Assembly: GCA_045601345.1 (NCBI GenBank)
Contig: JAZRZL010000050.1
Coordinates: forward strand, 1-6,103
Direction: 5' to 3'
DNA: 6,103 nucleotides
Source of the DNA: SVMC01 sp045601345
GTDB taxonomy: Bacteria > Bacillota > Clostridia > Oscillospirales > Oscillospiraceae
The position numbers and the translations under genes are program-made. Positions 1 to 4,847 of the stretch are shown in pieces. The first letter of the stretch is position 1; the number at the start of each line of letters is the position of its first letter. The notes below the pieces were generated by a model that had not been told where the DNA came from, ran no database searches, and saw nothing but the letters and a program-made list of their open reading frames with translations.

Positions 1-160
1 CATATATTGATAGAATTTCCTACTATGGTTTCAAATGCGAGGGTACGGTTGCAAATAGACGCCCATGGTTTCAAATTAAGGTGTACGGTTTCAGGGCATT
101 TTTTGCCTGAAATAGCAGTCTATCATTGAGCGAGCAAACTATGATTTATTACTCAACCAT
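1..160. repeat. Dispersed repeat, copy A (3' of XRE gene)
   Basis: This stretch aligns without gaps to 964-1123 at a constant offset of 963. By eye the first 100 bases are about 85% identical; similarity weakens near 100-135 and recovers at 137-160. It begins at the window edge, so it probably extends further left. It holds two tandem units of 40-bp period, each starting with ATGGTTTCAAAT (at 25 and 65) and continuing into a GTACGGTT block. A hairpin, TTTCAGG(G)C with loop ATTTTTT and arm GCCTGAAA, sits at about 90-113 and is not kept in the other copy. The repeat lies 30 bp beyond the stop codon of the minus-strand XRE gene. I do not recognise the family. Confidence 0.85.
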
Positions 161-190
161 AGAACGGAAAATTTCTGTTACACACTGCAA

Positions 191-706
191 CTACATCGTA
201 CTTTTCTTGAATACTCTTTGTTTGAACTCTCTAACCTTTGCACCGTAACGGCTGGACATTATCAGACCGACAAGCATCATTCCTATTGCTAATCCCTGAG
301 CAAAATCCAATCCATTTCGGATAATGGCATTGTCCATATATATTTCGCTATCTTTCAATAACGTATATGCTGCTACCAATAATAACGCAATTGCATTGCA
401 GATTCGCACACGCTTATTATACTTTTCAGCCTCCGTATTGGTATAATCCACTGCCTGTAATACGGTTTCTTTAATTTCTTTATCCATATTCCCGCTTTTC
501 CTTTCACCATTAAGAATTTCTCGTAAATCAACTTCATAATAGTCTGACATTTCAATTAAAATGTCCAAATCAGGCATATTATTCCCATTTTCCCAACGAG
601 ATACTGTTCTGCTTGAAACATTGAATTGCTCCGCAATTTGTTCCTGTGTCATTTCTTTTTTCTTACGGAGTTCCTTTAGAAAAACACCTATTTTTTTCTG
701 GTCCAT
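191..706 (-). CDS. XRE-family HTH regulator with two C-terminal membrane segments
   Basis: Predicted 171-aa DNA-binding protein. Residues 6-66 form a Cro/C1-type helix-turn-helix: TQEQIAEQF (20-28) is the first HTH helix and SSRTVSRWENG (31-41) carries the recognition helix, followed by the typical NMPDLDIL segment. Two hydrophobic stretches, about 101-117 and 137-151, are likely membrane helices, so the protein is probably a membrane-tethered regulator, a common Firmicute type. A start seven codons upstream (727) is open, but that ATG overlaps the ribosome site. AAAGGAGG (complement of 713-720) is ideally placed six bases before the ATG at 706. The target is unknown; a 7-1-7 dyad at 770-784 upstream suggests autoregulation. 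No partner gene lies beside it in the same transcription unit. HTH class is secure; the function is inferred. Confidence 0.88.
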   Translation of the reverse strand: MDQKKIGVFLKELRKKKEMTQEQIAEQFNVSSRTVSRWENGNNMPDLDILIEMSDYYEVDLREILNGERKSGNMDKEIKETVLQAVDYTNTEAEKYNKRVRICNAIALLLVAAYTLLKDSEIYMDNAIIRNGLDFAQGLAIGMMLVGLIMSSRYGAKVREFKQRVFKKSTM

Positions 707-769
707 TTGTTTCCTCCTTTCGAACATATTTTATAAAATTAGGTTGTGATATAACACGACACAAAGCGA

Positions 770-784
770 GAAATGCCGCATTTC
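770..784. promoter_or_regulatory. Dyad, candidate operator of the XRE regulator
   Basis: GAAATGC-C-GCATTTC is a perfect 7-bp inverted repeat around a single central base, about 65 bp upstream of the XRE start. Odd-length dyads of this size are typical operators of Cro/C1-type repressors, and autoregulation is common in the family. No convincing -35/-10 pair for the minus strand could be fixed beside it; TATAAA at 733-738 is only a weak -10 candidate. A second, imperfect dyad (GTGATATAACAC, 746-757) lies between. Binding is inference. Confidence 0.4.
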
Positions 785-822
785 ATACTCGACAACCCTT
801 GTCTGCTTATTGATTTCACTGA

Positions 823-849
823 TAATTCACGCGTTCTCTTAGTGAATTA
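823..849. other. AT-rich inverted repeat in the intergenic region
   Basis: TAATTCAC (823-830) and GTGAATTA (842-849) form an 8-bp perfect inverted repeat with an 11-base loop. It lies in the roughly 200-bp non-coding gap between the XRE gene and the hydrolase terminator. No T-run follows on either strand, so it is not an obvious terminator. TATAAT occurs at 853-858, but without a good -35. Confidence 0.4.
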
Positions 850-907
850 AATTATAATTTATCTCTCTTTTATTTTGTATCACAGAGATGCAAACTCTAA
901 TGTACGA

Positions 908-946
908 AGAAAAAAGGCAGCAGACTTTCTATCAAAATCTACTGCC
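908..946 (-). terminator. Rho-independent terminator for the hydrolase transcript
   Basis: Read on the minus strand, GGCAGTAGA and TCTGCTGCC pair (nine positions with one internal mismatch) around a 13-base loop, followed directly by TTTTTTC. It lies about 180 bp downstream of the hydrolase stop, beyond repeat copy B. The same hairpin recurs at 2000-2030. Confidence 0.75.
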
Positions 947-953
947 TTATCTG
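911..953. repeat. Terminator-hairpin repeat, copy 1
   Basis: This stretch matches 1995-2037 at 38 of 43 positions by eye. The second copy changes both stem arms (C to T in one, G to A in the other on the minus strand) while still leaving a usable stem, so the hairpin shape seems to be the conserved property. The loop contains TTCTATCAA, the reverse complement of TTGATAGAA at the start of the neighbouring larger repeat. Confidence 0.75.
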
Positions 954-963
954 AAAAGGAAAT

Positions 964-1123
964 CATATATTGATAGAATTTCCTTCTATGGTTTCAAATC
1001 GGCAGGTGCGGTTGCAAATGGACACCTATGGTTTCAAATCAGGGGGTACGGTTGCATGGCGTATTTTGCCCAGAAAAGCTGCCTTGCTTTGAGAGACCAA
1101 ACTAAGATTTATAACTCCAACAT
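964..1123. repeat. Dispersed repeat, copy B (3' of hydrolase gene)
   Basis: Second copy of the element at 1-160, ending exactly at the base before the hydrolase stop codon (TAA, complement of 1124-1126). The two 40-bp tandem units start with CTATGGTTTCAAATC at 986-1000 and 1026-1040, and each runs into a CGGTTGCA block (1009 and 1049). An 8-base inverted pair, AAGGCAGC (914-921) and GCTGCCTT (1078-1085), brackets the hairpin and most of the repeat, which hints at a small mobile unit but is not shared by copy A. Confidence 0.85.
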
Positions 1124-1876
1124 TTATGCAAAGAATTCTTCACATAACGAAATGAATTCTTCCATATTGCTCATCATTGCAGGATGTCCGCCATGCTTAA
1201 AGATGTGCGACTTAGCCATACAAGTTCTGCCGCAGATATCCGCGAAAAGTTTTTCGTAATGTCCTTTCGGGAACATCTCATCTTCATCACTGCCGGTAAG
1301 GATCAACTGCACTTTCAATTCTTCAATGGGTTTATGGAAAAATGAACCGATAATCTTAGCATGGGCAACTACAGCTTCCGTATCTGCGTCAACCACGCTT
1401 TCCCAGTCTTCACCATGTATTGCTGTCAGCATTGATCGGAAATCTTCATTCTGTTTTGCAAAGTTCCGTCCCATACGAATCTGCTCGGTAATTTCGCTGT
1501 CAGCTTCCAGCCCCTCGAAACTGTCAGCAACGACGCATTCGACAAGCTCCGGTTTTTCCAGTGCAGTATTAATGGCCACAATTGCACCGCCGCTACAACC
1601 AATCAGTTTTACTTTGGAAAGTGCCAATTCGTCACAAAGAGCCACAACCTGTCTGGACCATTCGTACCAAAGGTCGGCAGGCCATTTGTCAATTCTGTCA
1701 GATTGACCGCACCCCAGAAAGTCCAAAGTGATTACATGATACTTCTCCGCAAACATCGGTACAATCGGTGTGAAGAACTTAGCGGAAACCGTGTTGCCGT
1801 GTAATAGCACAAGCGCTTCACCGCTCCCGTGTTCTTCGTAACATATCTTCTTTCCGTTATAGCTGAAATAACTCAT
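1124..1876 (-). CDS. Alpha/beta-fold hydrolase
   Basis: Predicted 250-aa cytoplasmic serine hydrolase, close to the usual length for single-domain members; no signal peptide is visible. The strand-turn motif LVLLHG (22-27) supplies the oxyanion region, DFLGCGQSD (52-60) is the family's G-x-G-x-SD block, and GCSGG (93-97) is the nucleophile elbow with Ser95. Asp197 or Asp199 in LTGSDEDEMF is the likely acid and His231 in GGHP the base, so the triad looks complete. Start chosen at 1876: AAAAGGAAAA (complement of 1881-1890) precedes it at suitable spacing, whereas an ATG nine codons upstream (1903) has no ribosome site. The substrate cannot be told; similar proteins include esterases, haloperoxidase-like and C-C hydrolases. 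It is a single-gene transcription unit with its own extended -10 promoter and terminator. Confidence 0.9.
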   Translation of the reverse strand: MSYFSYNGKKICYEEHGSGEALVLLHGNTVSAKFFTPIVPMFAEKYHVITLDFLGCGQSDRIDKWPADLWYEWSRQVVALCDELALSKVKLIGCSGGAIVAINTALEKPELVECVVADSFEGLEADSEITEQIRMGRNFAKQNEDFRSMLTAIHGEDWESVVDADTEAVVAHAKIIGSFFHKPIEELKVQLILTGSDEDEMFPKGHYEKLFADICGRTCMAKSHIFKHGGHPAMMSNMEEFISLCEEFFA

Positions 1877-1934
1877 AATATTTTCCTTTTCATGTATGTA
1901 CAACTCTACAGATTATATTTGACCTCTTTTGCTT

Positions 1935-1964
1935 ATTATACCACGAAAATGCAAGCTCTGACAT
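1935..1964 (-). promoter_or_regulatory. Extended -10 promoter of the hydrolase gene
   Basis: On the minus strand TGGTATAAT (complement of 1935-1943) is a perfect extended -10. A weak -35, ATGTCA (complement of 1959-1964, four of six matches to TTGACA), lies 18 bases upstream. Initiation near 1928 would give a leader of about 50 bases before the ATG at 1876. Confidence 0.6.
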
Positions 1965-1994
1965 AACAAAGATTCAAAATCCACATTTACAAAG

Positions 1995-2037
1995 GAAAAG
2001 ACAGCAGACTTTCTATCAATATCTGCTGCCTTATTTG
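1995..2037 (-). terminator. Terminator-hairpin repeat, copy 2
   Basis: On the minus strand CAGCAGA and TCTGCTG form a perfect 7-bp stem (extended by one more pair after a mismatch; 2000-2030) with a 13-base loop, followed by a T-rich tail TTTTCCTTT. It would stop minus-strand transcription arriving from the right just before the hydrolase promoter. It is 38/43 identical to 911-953, but the 160-bp repeat that adjoins the first copy is missing here. Confidence 0.6.
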
Positions 2038-2200
2038 GTGGAACAGGTGCCGACATGGTCGAACACCCCTCCGAATAATCCATTTCGGCCTCTAACGCTG
2101 ATTCTATATCCTCAAGCGGGATATTGTCAATGGTCAGGGGCTTTTTGCTCACGGCAAACGCATGAAATTTTTTAGTTGACATAACCTCAATAAAGACCGA

Positions 2201-2224
2201 TAATTACACTGAAAGGTGTGATTA
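2201..2224 (+). other. Hairpin over the transposase ribosome site
   Basis: TAATTACAC (2201-2209) pairs with GTGTGATTA (2216-2224) along nine positions, one of them a U-G wobble in plus-strand RNA. The loop TGAAAG contains most of the AAAGG ribosome site (2212-2216) of the truncated transposase start at 2227. Such a fold could damp translation of the element. Confidence 0.4.
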
Positions 2225-2226
2225 GA

Positions 2227-2346
2227 ATGATAGAGAAATATTTTGGAGAAATCACAGACAACCGACAGGCGGGGAAAATAAAGCACAATCTGTTGGAAAT
2301 TATTGTAATGACAATCTGTGCGGTCATAGCAGGAGTCAAGTCCTAA
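2227..2346 (+). pseudogene. Truncated ISAs1-family transposase (N-terminal 39 aa)
   Basis: This short frame reads MIEKYFGEITDNRQAGKIKH, then NLLEIIVMTICAVIAGVKS and a stop. It matches my recollection of the N-terminal transposase-associated domain of ISAs1-family (H-repeat type) proteins: F-x-x-I-x-D-x-R, then K-H-x-L-x-x-I-I and CAVIAG. Intact relatives run to roughly 370 residues, so over 85% is gone, including the whole DDE catalytic domain. AAAGG at 2212-2216 is a ribosome site ten bases before the ATG. Resemblance ends at about 2340; what follows is unrelated in all plus frames I read, so this is a deletion junction rather than a simple nonsense mutation. No terminal inverted repeat could be identified. 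Confidence 0.65.
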
Positions 2347-2620
2347 ATTGTGTGTAAATTCCCTCAGATAAATTTCTATATTAGTAGCATACTTATTAAT
2401 CATGCATCAGATGATTCAATCATGCCGAATGTGATATTGCTGTATTCTTTGGAAAAACTGTAGGCCATGAATTTTTTTCGCTCTTCCCAGGGAGGGAGGA
2501 CAGCGCGGCCATAAGCAGTAGAGCTGTTGAAATGTGGAAAACCCAGGCATAGGCTTCTATTTTCGAATGCAGTCAGTAGGGTTTTCAACAAGTAAAAAAA
2601 CAATAAAAAATCAAAAAAAT
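2347..2620. other. Non-coding gap with DnaA-box-like sites
   Basis: No convincing gene is present on either strand. TGTGGAAAA at 2533-2541 fits the DnaA-box consensus TTWTNCACA on the minus strand (TTTTCCACA). TTTTCAACA at 2582-2590 and TGTGTAAAT at 2351-2359 each differ from consensus by one base, and TGTTGAAA at 2525-2532 is an 8-bp inverted copy of 2583-2590. A-rich DNA follows. In Bacillus and many other Firmicutes the region upstream of rpmH is part of oriC, facing dnaA. Here it may be a surviving origin edge, but the count is too low to be sure. Confidence 0.35.
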
Positions 2621-2652
2621 TTGTTGACCCCAAAGGAAAAATCCGTTATAAT
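2591..2652 (+). promoter_or_regulatory. SigA promoter of the rpmH operon with A-tract UP element
   Basis: TTGACC (2624-2629) and a perfect TATAAT (2647-2652) are separated by exactly 17 bases. Immediately upstream lie three A-tracts (2594-2600, 2605-2610, 2613-2619), roughly in helical phase, as expected of an UP element. This suits a highly expressed ribosomal protein gene. Initiation near 2659 gives a leader of about 90 bases containing a small GGCCG/CGGCT hairpin near 2702-2715. Confidence 0.9.
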
Positions 2653-2749
2653 ATTTTTCGCGTGACTTGATTCTTTTTATTGCGCATTTCTAAGACTCGC
2701 TGGCCGTATTTCGGCTGTTGAGCATAATTTTACAGGAGGTGTACCAAAA

Positions 2750-2884
2750 ATGAAGCGTACCTATCAGCCCAAGAAGCGCCAGAGATCCAAGGTTCATGGT
2801 TTCAGAAAGAGAATGGCTACGTCCAATGGCCGCAAAGTGCTTGCACGCCGTCGCGCCAAGGGAAGAGCCAAGCTGTCTGCCTGA
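2750..2884 (+). CDS. rpmH: 50S ribosomal protein L34
   Basis: A 44-aa, very basic protein and the smallest well-known component of the large ribosomal subunit, where it contacts 23S rRNA. The sequence MKRTYQPKKRQRSKVHGFRK, the RMATSNGRKVLARRR block and the RAKGRAKLSA end match the family along its full length, with the invariant HGFRKRM and GRKVLARRRAKGR blocks. AGGAGGT at 2734-2740 lies nine bases before the ATG. It is first in the operon, next to rnpA as in nearly all bacteria. A hairpin with a T-run after it (2918-2956) probably lowers expression of the downstream genes relative to L34. Confidence 0.98.
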   Translation: MKRTYQPKKRQRSKVHGFRKRMATSNGRKVLARRRAKGRAKLSA

Positions 2885-2917
2885 TGCCCGGTACCTACAC
2901 CGCCGAATTGAGATATT

Positions 2918-2956
2918 TAGGGTGAATAGATTCCCTCTATTCGCCCTATCGTTTTT
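2918..2956 (+). terminator. Attenuating terminator between rpmH and rnpA
   Basis: TAGGGTGAATAGA (2918-2930) pairs with TCTATTCGCCCTA (2936-2948) over 13 positions, including one U-G wobble, around the loop TTCCC. The tail TCGTTTTT follows at once. The stem is AU-rich and the T-run short, so partial termination is more likely than a full stop; rnpA has no clear promoter of its own. Confidence 0.7.
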
Positions 2957-2979
2957 GCTATTTACAAGGAGGAAGACGA

Positions 2980-3327
2980 TTGGAGTTTTCCAAGTCTCTG
3001 AAGCTGAATCATGTGTTCCAGCGGCTTTATTCCAGGGGGCAGAGCACGGCAAACCGTTATCTTGTGCTCTATTGCCGCCGCAATGGAACGGCTGAAAATC
3101 GGGTGGGTATTACCGTCAGCAAAAAGCTTGGCTGCGCGGTCGTTCGCAACCGTGCCCGCCGCCGCCTTCGGGAATGCTATCGCCTGAATGAACATCTGCT
3201 GCGCCCGGGCTTCGATGTGGTCATCGTGGCTCGAAGCCGATGCATTGATGTACCCTTTGCTAAGCTTCAGTCTGCTTTTTGTGGAGCGGCAGTGACTGTT
3301 GGCCTTGCAAGGGAGAAAAAGCTGTGA
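2980..3327 (+). CDS. rnpA: Ribonuclease P protein component
   Basis: Predicted 115-aa basic protein that binds the catalytic RNA of RNase P and helps it recognise the 5' leader of precursor tRNAs. The N-terminal helix has the expected H-x-F-x-x-(L/V)-Y pattern (H11-Y17), VGITVSKKLGCAVVRNR (42-58) is the central sheet and loop, and RNRARRRLRE (56-65) is the RNR signature that contacts RNase P RNA. The length is usual. The start is TTG: AAGGAGG at 2966-2972 lies seven bases before it, and MEFSKSLKLN aligns with the normal N-terminus. The final bases overlap the GTG of yidD by four. Confidence 0.97.
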   Translation: MEFSKSLKLNHVFQRLYSRGQSTANRYLVLYCRRNGTAENRVGITVSKKLGCAVVRNRARRRLRECYRLNEHLLRPGFDVVIVARSRCIDVPFAKLQSAFCGAAVTVGLAREKKL

Positions 3328-3536
3328 GACGTACACTTCTTGCTCTGATTCGATTTTATCAAAAGTTTATCTCACCGGCATTTCCTGCCTGCTGCCGTTA
3401 CTGTCCAACTTGCAGCCAGTATGCGTATGAGGCCATCTCTCGCTACGGTGCTGTCAAGGGAGGCTGGCTGGCGCTTCGGCGGTTTCTAAGGTGCCATCCC
3501 TTCGCCAGGGGAGACTTCTACGACCCTGTACCCTGA
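3324..3536 (+). CDS. yidD: Membrane protein insertion efficiency factor YidD
   Basis: Predicted 70-aa YidD (Haemolytic domain, DUF37) protein, thought to assist YidC-dependent insertion at the inner face of the membrane. All family marks are present: the amphipathic N-terminal helix LLALIRFYQKFISP (5-18), the cysteine cluster CCRYCPTCSQY (23-33), GAVKGGWLALRR (42-53), the RCHPF motif (56-60) and DPVP at the end. The frame is open 15 codons further upstream inside rnpA, but GTG at 3324 starts the conserved region and has AAGGGAG (3309-3315) before it. The 4-nt overlap with the rnpA stop suggests translational coupling. The next gene is its functional partner, yidC. Confidence 0.95.
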   Translation: MRRTLLALIRFYQKFISPAFPACCRYCPTCSQYAYEAISRYGAVKGGWLALRRFLRCHPFARGDFYDPVP

Positions 3537-3556
3537 GAAAATCCCAATTCATTACT

Positions 3557-3572
3557 GCCGGGTTTTTCCGGC
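3557..3572 (+). other. Small hairpin before yidC
   Basis: GCCGG (3557-3561) and CCGGC (3568-3572) form a 5-bp GC stem with loop GTTTTT in the 55-bp yidD-yidC gap. No T-run follows, so it is not a terminator. It lies eight bases upstream of the yidC ribosome site and could be an mRNA processing or stability element. Confidence 0.35.
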
Positions 3573-3591
3573 GCACAACGAAGGAGACAAT

Positions 3592-4833
3592 ATGGTTTTA
3601 GCATTTAGTTTGCTGGACATCATTCGCGTCCCGTTTGGCTACATCCTGGAATGGCTTTATATCTGGACAGCCAACTACGGTGTTGCCCTGATTCTCTTTT
3701 CGCTTATCCTGAAGCTTCTTCTGCTCTATCCCACCGCTAAGGGCAAGAAGGGCATGATGAAAACCACCCGCCTTGCTCCGCAGCTCAAGAAGCTTGAAGC
3801 AAAGTACGGCGATGACAAGGAAGGCTATATGAAGGCCACGCAGGCTCTGTACAAGGCCGAGGGCGCATCTCCGACCGGCGGCTGCCTGTGGTCCTTCCTG
3901 CCCATCCTAATCCTGATCCCCCTTTATATGGTCATCCGTCAGCCCATGATCTATATGCTCCACCTGACGCAGGAGCAGTCTGATCTGATTGTTAAGCTCG
4001 TTCAGGATGCCGGAGTTAATCTGGGTAAGCAGACCTATTACCATTCCCTGATCGCAACTGGCTATATCCCCCAGTTTGCCAATGAGATTCGTGCCGCCAT
4101 TCCCGAAATTTCCGATGCCGCCCTGAAGGGAATCAACTTTAATTTCCTCGGCATGGATCTGAGCGCAATTCCTAATTTCCGCATTTGGGCACTTGGAACC
4201 TACAGCTGGGCTAATGTTGGCTTGTTCCTGCTGCCGCTGCTTTCTGCACTCAGCCAGTTGGGTGTCTCCCTGATTACCCAGAAGCTGAATAACTCCATTG
4301 TCAGCAACGAAAAGGGTGAGCGCGATGCGGAGGCTGCTGCTGTTGCCACTGCCAACCAGACCGCAAAGTCCATGATCTATATGATGCCCCTTTTCTCCCT
4401 GTGGATCGGCTACAGTATGCCCGCCGCCATGTCCATTTACTGGATCTGTCAGGCCGTGCTCTCTGGTGTGCAGGATGCTGTCCTGACTGCCATTTTCCGC
4501 AAGGATTATGATGAGGAGGATGCCCGCCGGCAGGAGCTGGCTCTGGAGCAGGCGATGGCCGAAGCAGAGAAGGAACGCATTCGCGCCCAGCGCCGTGCGG
4601 AAAATCCTGACGGTATTGTTGAGAATACCAGCAAGAAAAAGCAGAAACAAAAGCAAAAAGAAGAAGCAAATGCAGCCGCCCGGGAATATGCTGCAAGGCA
4701 GCGTGCTGCCCTAGGTCTGCTGCCGGAGGAGGATCTTCCGCTGTCCGGCATCCCTGAGCGTCCCTACTGCAAGGGTCGCGCCTATGAGCCGAATCGCTAT
4801 GGCCGTAATACTGGCGAAACGGCGGATGAATAA
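3592..4833 (+). CDS. yidC: Membrane protein insertase YidC/Oxa1
   Basis: Predicted 413-aa integral membrane insertase that helps nascent proteins enter the bilayer, alone or with SecYEG. Five hydrophobic segments match the Oxa1 core: about 30-46, 98-116, 208-227, 262-279 and 281-300. The first is followed by the basic, coiled-coil-prone cytoplasmic hairpin (about 50-92). Lys41 falls where the groove arginine of Bacillus homologues is expected. There is no N-terminal lipobox or signal peptide, unlike SpoIIIJ. The loop between the second and third segments is long, near 80 residues. The tail from about 303 is highly charged (Glu/Lys/Arg/Ala, with a KKKQKQKQK run), possibly ribosome-binding. AAGGAG at 3581-3586 sets the start. 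Confidence 0.95.
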   Translation: MVLAFSLLDIIRVPFGYILEWLYIWTANYGVALILFSLILKLLLLYPTAKGKKGMMKTTRLAPQLKKLEAKYGDDKEGYMKATQALYKAEGASPTGGCLWSFLPILILIPLYMVIRQPMIYMLHLTQEQSDLIVKLVQDAGVNLGKQTYYHSLIATGYIPQFANEIRAAIPEISDAALKGINFNFLGMDLSAIPNFRIWALGTYSWANVGLFLLPLLSALSQLGVSLITQKLNNSIVSNEKGERDAEAAAVATANQTAKSMIYMMPLFSLWIGYSMPAAMSIYWICQAVLSGVQDAVLTAIFRKDYDEEDARRQELALEQAMAEAEKERIRAQRRAENPDGIVENTSKKKQKQKQKEEANAAAREYAARQRAALGLLPEEDLPLSGIPERPYCKGRAYEPNRYGRNTGETADE

Positions 4834-4847
4834 CACAAGGAGTAATT

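Larger units (their letters stand above)
1913..2182 (-). pseudogene. Unidentified minus-strand fragment
   Basis: An open frame of 89 codons whose first half, FHAFAVSKKPLTIDNIPLED and the acidic segment after it (about residues 6-37), looks protein-like (IPLEDIESALEAEMD could be a charged helix). The second half runs straight through terminator-repeat copy 2, so a natural protein is unlikely to end where the frame does. GAGG two bases before the ATG is too close to be a good ribosome site. I do not recognise a family. The likeliest reading is the 3' remains of a minus-strand gene whose upstream part was lost, perhaps when the ISAs1-type element at 2227 arrived. It may also be no gene at all. 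Confidence 0.25.

Noticed and set aside
20..100. CRISPR array, suggested by spaced repeats of 40-bp period
   Set aside because: Only two units per site, no palindromic repeat of constant length, and the intervening DNA is itself similar between copies.
988..1092. 34-codon plus-strand frame in repeat copy B, with an equally long frame (25-129) in copy A, same start and stop positions
   Set aside because: Half of the codons differ and nearly all differences change the amino acid (about 17 against 3 silent), with no ribosome site; the equal length follows from the ungapped repeat.
964..1123. Integron attC site
   Set aside because: The gene-plus-3'-repeat layout is similar, but I could not find paired RYYYAAC/GTTRRRY core sites with the bulged hairpin, nor an integrase.
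888..1259. 123-codon plus-strand frame
   Set aside because: It runs through the terminator hairpin, the repeat and antisense to the hydrolase end; no ribosome site or family resemblance.
2041..2063. tRNA-like T-arm in the GGTGCCGACATGG stretch
   Set aside because: No acceptor, D or anticodon stems can be built around it.
2400..2633. Minus-strand 77-codon frame upstream of rpmH
   Set aside because: It begins inside the rpmH promoter region, starts in antisense A-tracts (poly-Phe/Leu) and resembles nothing known.
3907..4656. Long minus-strand frame opposite yidC
   Set aside because: Shadow of the yidC codons; composition is biased and no motif is present.
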